DNA of 64,000 nucleotides, taken from assembly GCF_032918005.1 (NCBI RefSeq), contig NZ_CP136628.1, positions 4,077,501 through 4,141,500 of the forward strand, written 5' to 3'. The stretch is from Bradyrhizobium sp. NDS-1. GTDB lineage: Bacteria > Pseudomonadota > Alphaproteobacteria > Rhizobiales > Xanthobacteraceae. A program made the position numbers and the translations under genes. How positions within the stretch are numbered: position 1 is the first letter of the stretch; every line of letters starts with the position of its first letter. Below, one piece after another: positions 43,762 to 53,270 of this stretch. Below the pieces are notes generated by a model. The model was not told the origin of the DNA. It ran no database searches and was given only the letters and a program-made list of their open reading frames with translations.

Positions 43762-44751
43762 TCAGCCCAGCACATCTTGATTGATGACGTTCTGCCTGAT
43801 CGGATCGCCGTCGAGCACACTCAGGATGTTGCGCGCGGTCTGCTCGCTCATGCGCTGGACCGCCTCGACCGTGACGCCGGCGACATGCGGGGCAATGATG
43901 ACGTTGGGCAGCGCGAACAGCGCGTTGCTGACCGGCGGCGGCTCCACCTCGAACACGTCGATCCCGGCGCCGGCCAGCTTGCCGGAGACCAGGGCGTCGT
44001 AAAGCGCGGCTTCCTTCACGATGCCGCCGCGCGCCGTGTTGATGAGATAGGATTTCGGCTTCATCCGACCGATCCGCGCCGCATCGAACAGGCCCACGGT
44101 TTGGGGCGTCTTCGGGCAGTGGATGGTGACGAAATCGGCCTGGGGCAGTGCGGCGTCGAGGTCGGCGACCGGCTCGCAACCGGCTGCCTTGATCTCGGAG
44201 GCAGGCTTGTAGGGATCGTAGACCTGCACGTTCATTTCCATCGCGAGGCACCGCTTGGCGGTACGGCTGCCGATGCGGCCGAAGCCGATGACCAGCACGG
44301 TCTTGCCGTAGAGATCGAACGGCAGCATGCCGAGCCGGTCGGCCCATTTGCCGTCCCTGACGCAGGCGTGCAGCTCCTGCGCGCGCTTGGCGAGCGTCAG
44401 CATCATGAACAGCGCCGCTTCTGCGACCGAAGGAGAGTTTGCACTGCCGGCCACCATCAGCGGCACCTTGCGGCGGGAGAGGGCGGGCACGTCGACGGCG
44501 TCATAGCCGACGCCGATGCGGGTCACCACCTGCATGCCGCGGGACGCCTCGAGCTCGGTCTCGCCGAAGGCGGTGGCGCCAAGTGCCACGCCGTGGACCG
44601 GCGCATGGCTCTTCAGCAACGCCTCGAAATCCCCGGCCGAGATCAGGTTCGGAAACTCGACGAGTTCGATATCATCGCGCTGGGTGAGGAGGGCGCGTGC
44701 CCCTTGCGACAAAGTTTGCGTAACGAAAATCTTCTTCTTGTTGGTCGCCAT
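43762..44751 (-). CDS. D-2-hydroxyacid dehydrogenase (NAD-dependent)
   Basis: The 329-residue protein shows the D-2-hydroxyacid dehydrogenase pattern: VVTRIGVGYDAVDVPAL, the NAD motif VLVIGFGRIGSRTAKR, the catalytic Arg in INTARGGIVKEAALYDAL, Glu in GIDVFEVEPP and His in IIAPHVAGVTVEA. Members reduce 2-keto acids such as hydroxypyruvate, glyoxylate or phosphoglycerate-like compounds. It is the last gene of the ABC operon, 34 bases after the ATPase gene, which suggests that it processes the imported sugar acid or a product of it. Confidence 0.88.
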   Translation of the reverse strand: MATNKKKIFVTQTLSQGARALLTQRDDIELVEFPNLISAGDFEALLKSHAPVHGVALGATAFGETELEASRGMQVVTRIGVGYDAVDVPALSRRKVPLMVAGSANSPSVAEAALFMMLTLAKRAQELHACVRDGKWADRLGMLPFDLYGKTVLVIGFGRIGSRTAKRCLAMEMNVQVYDPYKPASEIKAAGCEPVADLDAALPQADFVTIHCPKTPQTVGLFDAARIGRMKPKSYLINTARGGIVKEAALYDALVSGKLAGAGIDVFEVEPPPVSNALFALPNVIIAPHVAGVTVEAVQRMSEQTARNILSVLDGDPIRQNVINQDVLG

Positions 44752-44785
44752 CGTCCCCTGCCTGCGCGAGTTTCTTGTCCGGTCG

Positions 44786-45886
<1,101 letters not shown>

Positions 45887-45892
45887 GAGACA

Positions 45893-46804
45893 TCAACCCT
45901 TTGTCGCACCGGCGGTCAGGCCGGCAATGTAGTAGTCCATCAGGAACGCGTAGATGATCAGCGGCGGCGCGGCGCCGAGCAGCGCGCCGGTCATGATCTG
46001 CCCCCAGTTGAAGACGTCGCCCTTGATCAGCGTGGTGGTGATACCGACCGGCAGGACGAGCTGATCCACCGACGTCGTGAACACCAGGGGATAGAGGAAC
46101 TGGGCCCAGGAGACGGTGAAGGCGAAGATGGTCGCCGCGATCAGCCCGGGCAGCGCCACGGGAATGAAGATTCGCGTCAGCGTCTGCAGCCAGGAGGCGC
46201 CGTCGATGAGGGCGGCCTCATCGAGCTCCTTGGGGATCGAGGCGAAATAGCCGATCATGATCCAGGTGCAGAACGGCACGGTCAGCGTCGGATAGATGAA
46301 CAGCAGAACGTACCATCTGTTCAGCAGCGTGATGCCGGTCAGGTCCTGGACCATGGCCAGCATCTTGAACAGCGGAATGAACAACAGGCTGTCGGGAACC
46401 AGGTAGGTGAGGAATACGCCGGTCGCGAGCGTGGTGGAGCCCCAGAACTTCATCCTGGCCAGCGCGAACGCCGCGGGAATGCTGATCAGCATCGTGACCA
46501 TCACGACCACGATGGAGACGATGGCGGAGTTCCAGAAGAAGCGCAAGAACTGGTTCGAGGTCAAAAGCTCGACGTAGTTCGACAGGGTAGGGTGAAACAC
46601 CCACCACGGATTGGTCGCCGCCGAGATCTCCGCGCTGCTCTTCAGCGAGGTGATCAGCATGTAGATCGGCGGGGTGAGCGAGAAGATCGCAAACAGCACC
46701 AGGAAGAAGTAGGACCAGCGTAGCGCCCAGGTGCGATCCCGGCTCATGCTGCGGTACTTGACCTTGCGCGTGGGACCGCCCTTGTCGATTGCAATCGTGC
46801 TCAT
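45893..46804 (-). CDS. Carbohydrate ABC transporter permease (MalG/UgpE type)
   Basis: The 303-residue protein has six membrane helices beginning WSYFFLVLFAIFSLTPPIYM and the EAA loop (ELDEAALIDGASWLQTLTRIFIPVALPG) that contacts the ATPase. Its ATG shares one base with the stop of the preceding permease gene (TGATG). It is the second permease subunit of the importer. The in-frame opening upstream to 47095 overlaps the other permease and is not coding. Confidence 0.92.
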   Translation of the reverse strand: MSTIAIDKGGPTRKVKYRSMSRDRTWALRWSYFFLVLFAIFSLTPPIYMLITSLKSSAEISAATNPWWVFHPTLSNYVELLTSNQFLRFFWNSAIVSIVVVMVTMLISIPAAFALARMKFWGSTTLATGVFLTYLVPDSLLFIPLFKMLAMVQDLTGITLLNRWYVLLFIYPTLTVPFCTWIMIGYFASIPKELDEAALIDGASWLQTLTRIFIPVALPGLIAATIFAFTVSWAQFLYPLVFTTSVDQLVLPVGITTTLIKGDVFNWGQIMTGALLGAAPPLIIYAFLMDYYIAGLTAGATKG

Positions 46805-47742
46805 CAGGCTTCGTTCCCACGTTTGTTGACATCGCGCAGAATGAAGATCGCCGCGACGGCGAGGATCGGCACCATGAACAGCGAGACGCAGGCGCCGAGC
46901 GGAATGTCGCTGCTCTGGATTCCGACCTGGAACGCCCAGGTGGCGAAGATATGCGTGGAGTCCAGTGGGCCGCCCGAGGTCAGGATGCGCACGATGTCGA
47001 AATTGGCGAAGGTCACGATCAGCGAGAACAGCGTCGTGATGGCGATGATGTTGCGCATCATCGGCAGGGTCACGTACCAGATCCGCTGCCACCAATTGGC
47101 GCCGTCGATGGCGGCCGCCTCGTAGAGCTGGTCCGGCACCGATTTCAACGCTGCCAGGTACATGATCATGAAGAAGGGTGCGCCGTACCAGACGTTGACG
47201 AGGATGACGGAAAAGCGTGCCCAGAAGGTGTCGCCGAGCCAGGGGATCGGGCCGATGCCGAAGAACGAGAGCGTGTAGTTGAAGGCGCTATAGGACGGGT
47301 CGAACAGCCACAGCCAGGCCAGCGTGCTCATTGCGGGAGGGATCACCCACGGCACCAGCAGCATGCCGCGCCATTTGCGCTGGCCCTTGGCCGGAAGGTT
47401 GTGGACGAAATGAGCGACGATGAAGCCGAGCAGCGCCTTGAAGAACACGGCGGTGATGGCGAAGATGCAGGACTGCCTCACCACCATCCAGAACGTGTCA
47501 CGCTTGAACAGGAACGTGAAGTTGGCGAAGCCGACGAACTTTTGCATCGACTTGTTCAGCGTCGCCAGATGCACTGAGTAGAAGGCGGGATACAGCACCA
47601 ATAGCGCGATCAGGAGAATCAGGGGCAGCGTCAGGAAGAACGCCACCGTCGACTTCCGTCTGAGCGCATTGTGCAAGCTGGTGCGTTTGCGCGGGCTCGC
47701 GGCGCGTACGGAGCGAGCTTGCTCAACGACGACATCGGCCAT
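46804..47742 (-). CDS. Sugar ABC transporter permease (MalF/UgpA type)
   Basis: The 312-residue protein has an N-terminal basic tail (SPRKRTSLHNALRRKST), six membrane segments and the EAA loop (QLYEAAAIDGANWWQRIWYVTLPMM). It is the first permease subunit of the operon. It starts 132 bases after the binding-protein gene, a gap that holds two strong hairpins which may lower permease expression relative to the binding protein. Confidence 0.92.
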   Translation of the reverse strand: MADVVVEQARSVRAASPRKRTSLHNALRRKSTVAFFLTLPLILLIALLVLYPAFYSVHLATLNKSMQKFVGFANFTFLFKRDTFWMVVRQSCIFAITAVFFKALLGFIVAHFVHNLPAKGQRKWRGMLLVPWVIPPAMSTLAWLWLFDPSYSAFNYTLSFFGIGPIPWLGDTFWARFSVILVNVWYGAPFFMIMYLAALKSVPDQLYEAAAIDGANWWQRIWYVTLPMMRNIIAITTLFSLIVTFANFDIVRILTSGGPLDSTHIFATWAFQVGIQSSDIPLGACVSLFMVPILAVAAIFILRDVNKRGNEA

Positions 47743-47774
47743 GCTTGGACTTTCCTACGGAAGGTTCAATGGAA

Positions 47775-47793
47775 GCCGGCCATGACGGCCGGC
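47775..47793 (-). other. Hairpin in the ABC operon intergenic region (proximal to the permease)
   Basis: GCCGGCC (47775-47781) and GGCCGGC (47787-47793) form a 7-base-pair stem with a 5-base loop, between the binding-protein and permease genes. No T-tract follows on the operon strand. Confidence 0.5.
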
Positions 47794-47829
47794 CCCCTCT
47801 CGAAAGAGAATGGAACGATCGGACACAGT

Positions 47830-47861
47830 CGGCGGCTCACGTGCAAGCAGGTGAGCCGCCG
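47830..47861 (-). other. Stable hairpin just after the binding-protein gene
   Basis: CGGCGGCTCAC (47830-47840) pairs perfectly with GTGAGCCGCCG (47851-47861), 11 base pairs around a 10-base loop. It begins 14 bases after the stop of the binding-protein gene and lacks a U-tract. In other importers such elements shield the upstream mRNA from 3' decay, giving more binding protein than permease. Confidence 0.65.
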
Positions 47862-47874
47862 TGGCGCACGGGCG

Positions 47875-49215
47875 TCAGCTCCGCATGAAGCCTTCGCACT
47901 CGCCCTCGGCCCAGGCGAGCGCCTGCTCCATCGTCTCGCCCCTCGCATAGCGCAGCGCCAGCTTGGTCAGCGTCGCCTGGCTGTAGATCTGCTGCGCGAT
48001 CTTCGGCGGAGCCGGCGATGCTGCGATCGACATCGTCTGCCGGCCATGCGGGTCGGGATAGCTGTAAAGCGTGCCCTTCGGCGGCCCTTCCTCGGCCCAC
48101 GTCTTCAGCTTCGTCATGTTCGCGAAAGCCGGGAGGTCGTAGCCGCCGCTCGCCGCAACGAATTTTTCGATCGACGACGGCTGCGACAGATGGGTCAGTA
48201 GGCTCTTGGCGGCTTCCTTGTTCTTGCCGAAGGCCCAGACGCCCCAGAAATAGGGCAGGAAGGGCGCGAAGCGGCCCTTTGGACCGGCCGGCATGCCGTG
48301 CGTCCAGCACTGCTCGGCGACCTGTGGCGCGTCGCGTTTGGCAACGGCCCATGAGCTCGGCGGATTCAGGATCAGTGCGCCGCGCCCCGAGATCAGCCAT
48401 TTGTTGTTGGATGCGTCATCCCAGGAGGCCGCGTCCGCCGGCAGCACCGCTATCAGCCTCTTGTAGAACTCGAGAGCTTGACGCACGGCGTCGGTCTTCA
48501 CGGTGACGTCGCCCTTGGCGTTCACGAGCTCGGCGCCGAATGACTGGAAGATCGCGCCGGCGGTGTCGACGCTGTCGGTGGTCTCGCCGAGGCCGATGCC
48601 GAACGGGAAGCCGGCCTTGCTGCAGGCTTCGGCGGCCTTGAGGAAGACGTCGGTCGTCCAGTTCTCGTCCTTGGGCGTGCTGCCTGCCGGATACATCTCC
48701 TGAACGTCGATGCCGGCATGCTTCTTCATCAGGTCGATGCGGGAGCAAGGGCCCTTGATCTGGCTGCCGACGGTCGCGGGGACGGCGAGCCATTTGCCGC
48801 CGGCCTGGCCGAGATATTTGGTCGTGCCGTTGACCTCGCCGTTCTGCTTGATGATCGGCCCCATGATGTCGGTGACCGGCTCGAGCTGGTCAGCATAGGC
48901 GTGCGGCCACCAGGTCGGCATCTGGAGAATGTCGTGACCGGATTTCGCCTGCGCCTCGGCGGCGACCGTCAGCTCGAGCTTCTTGTTGTTGCTGGTGATG
49001 TAGTCGATGGAGACTTCGACCTTCTCCTTCGCCGCCCATTCGTTGACGAGATCGGTAGAGGCCTTGTTGGCGCCTGGCACCCAATGGTCCCAGAAACCGA
49101 TCGAAAGCTTGCCGGCGGCGTAAGCGCCCCGGACGTAGGGCGCCGTGATAAGCGCCGCGGAGGACATTGCAGTGGCAGCCACAAATTGACGTCGCGTCAG
49201 TGTCTTGCGTGACAT
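47875..49215 (-). CDS. Extracellular sugar-type solute-binding protein, Tat-exported
   Basis: The 446-residue protein starts MSRKTLTRRQFVAATAMSS, a twin-arginine signal (TRRQFVA) with an AYAAGK cleavage region. The mature protein has the family 1 solute-binding fold (IGFWDHWVPGANKASTDLVNEWAAK, ILQMPTWWPHAYADQL, YFWGVWAFGKNKEAA). It is the first gene of a five-gene operon with two permeases, an ATPase and a 2-hydroxyacid dehydrogenase. Sugar or sugar-acid uptake is inferred from the family. GAGGAAACGAG precedes the ATG. Confidence 0.9.
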   Translation of the reverse strand: MSRKTLTRRQFVAATAMSSAALITAPYVRGAYAAGKLSIGFWDHWVPGANKASTDLVNEWAAKEKVEVSIDYITSNNKKLELTVAAEAQAKSGHDILQMPTWWPHAYADQLEPVTDIMGPIIKQNGEVNGTTKYLGQAGGKWLAVPATVGSQIKGPCSRIDLMKKHAGIDVQEMYPAGSTPKDENWTTDVFLKAAEACSKAGFPFGIGLGETTDSVDTAGAIFQSFGAELVNAKGDVTVKTDAVRQALEFYKRLIAVLPADAASWDDASNNKWLISGRGALILNPPSSWAVAKRDAPQVAEQCWTHGMPAGPKGRFAPFLPYFWGVWAFGKNKEAAKSLLTHLSQPSSIEKFVAASGGYDLPAFANMTKLKTWAEEGPPKGTLYSYPDPHGRQTMSIAASPAPPKIAQQIYSQATLTKLALRYARGETMEQALAWAEGECEGFMRS

Positions 49216-49669
49216 CTCGTTTCCTCGCCTGGGTGTTGTTGTTGGAGTTTCCTCTGGGAGACTTTCTTATCGAGTTCTTGTTGTTGGATCTTCTTATTGG
49301 TGCTGTCGCCTGACGTGAGCATTCAGGCCACAGCAAATTGGTAGCGCGATCAGATCATGATTGATCGCGTCTGTCGAGAAAGCCGAACGGCTCCTCGTCT
49401 AGAACTAATGGTGTGCCCGCCACCCGCGTCGTCCGTCGACGCAGCCGTTCATTTTGCGACGCACACGTCGTGCAAGCGAGCCCGCGGACGATCCGTGCGC
49501 AATTACGCCGCAGTTTCGAATGAGCCTGCATAACCGCTTCGCGCGAAAGAGTTTTCGGGCGTGGACAGCAATCGGTTGCGTCTGGACCGCAAAGCGGGGG
49601 AAACGATAGAGTTGCGGTTTGTCGGGGCTCCGCCCCAACAGGCCAGTCAGATCGACGATGGAGACGAGA
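49216..49669. other. Divergent intergenic region of the ABC operon and LTXXQ gene
   Basis: This 454-base stretch holds the promoters of two divergent genes and an operator-like palindrome at 49345-49369. Next to the binding-protein start the mRNA leader would be A-rich and unstructured (repeats of CAACAACAAGAAC-like text on the minus strand). Short frames on either strand have no ribosome-binding site and are not called. Confidence 0.5.
49345..49369. promoter_or_regulatory. Operator-like palindrome upstream of the ABC operon
   Basis: CGCGATCA (49345-49352) and TGATCGCG (49362-49369) are perfect inverted 8-mers spaced by 9 bases, about 130 bases before the binding-protein start. The 25-base size and spacing suit a dimeric regulator. 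No regulator gene is adjacent. Confidence 0.4.
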
Positions 49670-50455
49670 ATGATCAACCCGGCGCCGTCAGCGCGGCTTC
49701 ACATGCGGCGATGGTGCGTGCTGGGGGCCGTGCTCGCGCTGCTCTGCAACCCCGCGGCGGCCAATGCTCAAGGTCTGGTCAAAGGCGTTCAGGATGGTGC
49801 GGCGGCGGGGAACAAGGCGGCCGGTCCGGTCGGTGGCGTCCTTGGCGGCGCAATCGGCGGTGTGGTCGGCGTCTTCACCGGTGTGCTCGGCGTCGGCAAC
49901 AACAATGGCAATCAGGCGCCACCCGCAAAGGACGCCGGCAAGGACACCGGGAAGGATGCCAAGCAGCAGGGCTCGGCCAAGGACAAGGATGCCAAGAACG
50001 CCAAAGGCAAGGGCGCCAAGGCGACCAAGGAGGCGAAGAACGCACCGCAGGGCAAGGATAAGGATGTCACCGTCCTCACCCAGCCCGGCGCGCCGCAGCA
50101 GACCGCCGAACAGATCGTCGCCAACAGCGATGCCTATATCGAGCGGATCAAGACCCAACTGAATCTCACGCCCGACCAGGAGAAGCACTGGTACGGCTTC
50201 TCAAGCGCCATGCACTACCTGGGGCATAATGGTGCGGAGCGGCTCAACTTGCGGGTTGCGCGCGCCAAGCGGGATCCGCCCGACGACATCATCGAGCAGA
50301 TGCGCAACGAGTCGCAGTTCCTGATCGACCGGGCCGCCGACCAGCGCAATGTCGCAGACGCGGCGGAGCCGCTCTTTTCGAGCCTCGATGACAAGCAGAA
50401 GCAAGTCTTCATTCAGGAGATGGTGCGCCTGAGCCACGAGCGCGGACTGGATTGA
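49670..50455 (+). CDS. Secreted LTXXQ-motif (Spy/CpxP-like) protein
   Basis: The 261-residue protein has a signal peptide (WCVLGAVLALLCNPAAANAQ), a glycine-zipper-like hydrophobic stretch (AGPVGGVLGGAIGGVVGVFTGVLGVG), and a lysine-rich low-complexity segment (GKDAKQQGSAKDKDAKNAKG). The folded C-terminal domain has the LTXXQ text LNLTPDQEKHWYGF. Spy-like proteins are periplasmic chaperones. The glycine zipper suggests membrane contact, an unusual addition to the Spy domain. GGAG lies 6 bases before the ATG at 49670. Confidence 0.78.
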   Translation: MINPAPSARLHMRRWCVLGAVLALLCNPAAANAQGLVKGVQDGAAAGNKAAGPVGGVLGGAIGGVVGVFTGVLGVGNNNGNQAPPAKDAGKDTGKDAKQQGSAKDKDAKNAKGKGAKATKEAKNAPQGKDKDVTVLTQPGAPQQTAEQIVANSDAYIERIKTQLNLTPDQEKHWYGFSSAMHYLGHNGAERLNLRVARAKRDPPDDIIEQMRNESQFLIDRAADQRNVADAAEPLFSSLDDKQKQVFIQEMVRLSHERGLD

Positions 50456-50567
50456 TCAAGTTGAATCGGATCGTGCGCGTCTGAATTAACGGCGCTGGCC
50501 ACGAATTCGTGTATCCTCTCCGCAATTCGGTTATGGTTAGCTTCTTAAGGCTGACTGCGGGGTTGAT

Positions 50568-50945
50568 ATGGCGGACGGACTCTCCGTTTTCCTGGTCGAA
50601 GACGAGGCGTTGATCCGGATGATGATCGCCGACATGGTGGTGGAACTCGGCCACCACGTCGTCGCTGAAGCGGACAATGTCCGGGACGCCAGCGCGTTCG
50701 CCATGACCGCGCAATACGATCTGGCCATCCTCGACATCAATCTCATGGGCGTCTACGTCGATCCCGTCGCCGACTTGATCGAACGTCGCGGAAAGCCGTT
50801 TCTGTTCGCCACTGGTTACGGCCCCGAGCTGCTGCCGTCCTTGCTCCGGCGCAGGCCGATCCTGCGCAAGCCGATCGCTATGGATCAGCTCAAGGCGATG
50901 ATCGATTCGATGTTTCCGGGAACTCCCGTTAAAGCGCAGCACTGA
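50568..50945 (+). CDS. Single-domain response regulator (receiver only)
   Basis: The 125-residue protein is one receiver domain: acidic pair in VFLVEDEALIRMMI, phosphoacceptor Asp in YDLAILDINLMG (about residue 56), Thr in PFLFATGYGPELL and Lys in RPILRKPIAMDQLKAM. No output domain is attached, so it works by protein contact, for instance in a phosphorelay. No histidine kinase is adjacent. Confidence 0.9.
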   Translation: MADGLSVFLVEDEALIRMMIADMVVELGHHVVAEADNVRDASAFAMTAQYDLAILDINLMGVYVDPVADLIERRGKPFLFATGYGPELLPSLLRRRPILRKPIAMDQLKAMIDSMFPGTPVKAQH

Positions 50946-51024
50946 GAGCCGACTGGCGACGGCGAAGATGCCGCGTGCAACGGCGATGCGGCGTTAGCGT
51001 CACGACGAGATGAGATCGAGCGCC

Positions 51025-51228
51025 TCAGCTACGACCGTTCTTCAGCACCGTGGCAATGGTGTGGGCCGTCATGGCCGCACGGTCCGAAGCGCGCTGCGCG
51101 GCGAGCCGGTCTCGCGCCTTCTCCTCGATCAAGAGATCGATCAGCGCCTGCCGCTTGTCCTCGTCATCCGCCTCGCTCAGCAGGCGGTGATAGCGGTGAT
51201 AGTCGAAACCCAGATCCTGCTTACGCAT
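51025..51228 (-). CDS. Small charged helical protein
   Basis: A 67-residue protein, MRKQDLGFDYHRYHRLLSEA then DDEDKRQALIDLLIEEKAR, with mostly helical, highly charged sequence and no membrane segment. The start at 51228 follows GGGGGCG. It resembles small conserved rhizobial proteins of unknown role; I know no function. Confidence 0.6.
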   Translation of the reverse strand: MRKQDLGFDYHRYHRLLSEADDEDKRQALIDLLIEEKARDRLAAQRASDRAAMTAHTIATVLKNGRS

Positions 51229-51365
51229 GTTACGCCCCCGCAACTACGCCACACACACCTTGATTGTTTCTCATTGGGAACATGCAGGCAAGCATGTTCG
51301 TGCGTGGAACCGCACGTGCGCTGAATCATCTGTGAATATTGGAACCCGCAAATAGCGAGAGTGCC

Positions 51366-52358
51366 TCAATCCACGTTGTGGTCCGCGAACATCTTCAGGC
51401 CCACGAAGCTCGCGTCGGGCTTGATCACGAGGCTGGTCGGAATGTTGCGCAGATAATCCTGGAACCGGCCCTTGGCTTCGAAGCGCGCCCGGAAGGCGGA
51501 GGCCATCAGGAATTCAGGAAAACGCGGCACGATTCCGCCGGCGATATAGACACCGCCGCGGGCGCCGAATGTCACCGCGAGATTGCCGGCGACGGAACCA
51601 AGGATGGCGCAGAACATCTCCAGCGTCGCGCGGCTGACGGGACAACTTCCCTCCAGGGCGGCCTTGGTGATGCCGGCAGCGTCGCGCTGGGGCACCTGCG
51701 CGCCGTCGACCTCCGCCAAGGCTCCGTAGAGATTTTGCAGCCCGGAACCCGAAAGCGCGCCACGCTCGATGGAGACGTGGCCAAGGCGTCGGCGCAAGCA
51801 CGTGATCACACGCTCCTCGCGTTCGTTCTCCGCCGGTAGGGTCGCGTGTCCGGCCTCGGTGACGACGGCCAGCCGCGCACCATGGCGGTCGATCAGACAG
51901 GAGACGCCAAAGCCGGTTCCGGGTCCGACCACCAGCAGCGGCTCACCGAGCAGGCCATTTTGTCCGCCGAGAGGGATCAGATCGGCAGGCTGCAAGGCGG
52001 GCAGGGACCAGGCGACCACCTCGAAATCGTTCAGCACATGGACGCTGTCGAAGCCGAGCGCCGGCTGTAGCTCGTTGCCGTCGATGACCCAGGGACTGTT
52101 GGTCATGACGCAGCGGTTGTTGGTGACGGGACCCGCGACGGCCAGCACGGCTCTCTGGGGCGGCTCGCCGCCGGACCGGCGTGCCAGGACGTCCGAAATG
52201 GCTTCCCGGACGGTCGGGAAGTCGGCGACCTTCACGTAATCGATCGGTCCGATCCGATCGAAATCCCCGCGGCCCAATTCGAGCTGGCTCAGCGCGAAGC
52301 GCGCATTGGTGCCGCCGATATCGGCGAGAAGAATTTGTCCTGTCTTGCCGATATTCAT
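51366..52358 (-). CDS. glk: Glucokinase
   Basis: Glucokinase phosphorylates glucose to glucose-6-phosphate with ATP. The 330-residue protein has the phosphate motif ILLADIGGTNARFALSQ, the catalytic Asp in VHVLNDFEVVAWSLPAL, the LVVGPGTGFGVSCLI loop and the GVYIAGGIVPRF motif of the bacterial Glk (Pfam Glucokinase) group. GAGG precedes the start at 52358; 12 further residues to 52394 look non-conserved. It is divergent from pncA. Confidence 0.93.
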   Translation of the reverse strand: MNIGKTGQILLADIGGTNARFALSQLELGRGDFDRIGPIDYVKVADFPTVREAISDVLARRSGGEPPQRAVLAVAGPVTNNRCVMTNSPWVIDGNELQPALGFDSVHVLNDFEVVAWSLPALQPADLIPLGGQNGLLGEPLLVVGPGTGFGVSCLIDRHGARLAVVTEAGHATLPAENEREERVITCLRRRLGHVSIERGALSGSGLQNLYGALAEVDGAQVPQRDAAGITKAALEGSCPVSRATLEMFCAILGSVAGNLAVTFGARGGVYIAGGIVPRFPEFLMASAFRARFEAKGRFQDYLRNIPTSLVIKPDASFVGLKMFADHNVD

Positions 52359-52626
52359 GACCTCGCGGCTGCCACCGCCTTCCGGCCGCGCCAACCCTGT
52401 CCTCCACGCCTTTGACCCGATCCGCCTGACGCGGACAGCGCGAGAATCCGCCCTTGGGTGCGGCTAGTCAACACGTTCGAAGCCAAACCGTTGCATCCTG
52501 CCACTGGTCGGTGACCAATTCGCGCAGGCCTTGCACGGTGCCGCCGGTTGCGAAGTCGCGCGGGAAGACCGACACTGGGGGACGGGTCTGGCGCCGGCGC
52601 GCCGGGCACATCGAACGAGACCGGTC

Positions 52627-53253
52627 ATGAAGATCTCCGACTGCGACGTGCTGCTGGCGATCGACGTGCAGAATGATTTCTGCACCGGCGGAGCGCTTGC
52701 CGTTCCCGGCGGCGAGAAGGTCGTGCCTGCGATCAATCGAATCGCCAAAAAATTCGCCAACGTGGTCCTGACCCAGGACTGGCATCCGCGTGACCACGTC
52801 TCGTTCGCGACGAACCATGCGGGCAAGCAGCCGTTCCAGACCATCGAGCTCGATTACGGCACCCAGGTGCTCTGGCCGGCGCATTGCGTGCAGGGCACGT
52901 CGGGCGCCGAATTCCATCGCGATCTCGACGTCGCCAAAGCGAGTCTCGTCGTGCGCAAGGGGTTTCGCCGCGGCATCGATTCCTATTCGGCCTTGTTCGA
53001 GAACGACCATCGGACGGCGACAGGGCTGCTCGGGTATTTGCGCGAACGTGAGCTGAAGACCGTTTTTTTCGCCGGTCTCGCGCTGGACTTCTGCGTCCGC
53101 TTCTCGGCGGAGGATGCGCGCAAGGCCGGGTTGGAAGTGGCCGTCATCGAGGACGCCTGCCGCGGCATCGATCTCGACGGCTCGGTGGCCGCGGCTCATC
53201 GAAGCTTGCGGGACCTCGGCATCTCCGTCGTCAGCCTCGAGGCGTTTCTGTAA
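52627..53253 (+). CDS. pncA: Nicotinamidase
   Basis: PncA hydrolyses nicotinamide to nicotinate for NAD salvage. The 208-residue protein shows the cysteine hydrolase triad and metal site: Asp in LLAIDVQNDFCTGGAL, metal ligands in LTQDWHPRDHVSFA, and the nucleophile Cys in FFAGLALDFCVRFSAEDA. VLWPAHCVQGTSGAEFH is also typical. The next gene starts 17 bases after its stop, and nadE follows, so NAD supply genes cluster here. Confidence 0.93.
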   Translation: MKISDCDVLLAIDVQNDFCTGGALAVPGGEKVVPAINRIAKKFANVVLTQDWHPRDHVSFATNHAGKQPFQTIELDYGTQVLWPAHCVQGTSGAEFHRDLDVAKASLVVRKGFRRGIDSYSALFENDHRTATGLLGYLRERELKTVFFAGLALDFCVRFSAEDARKAGLEVAVIEDACRGIDLDGSVAAAHRSLRDLGISVVSLEAFL

Positions 53254-53270
53254 GGACCTTGAGAAGAGTC

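Noticed and set aside
49405..49677. 90-codon minus-strand frame in the ABC operon upstream region
   Set aside because: It has no ribosome-binding site, no family resemblance and lies within the divergent promoter region. Its text looks like random basic sequence.
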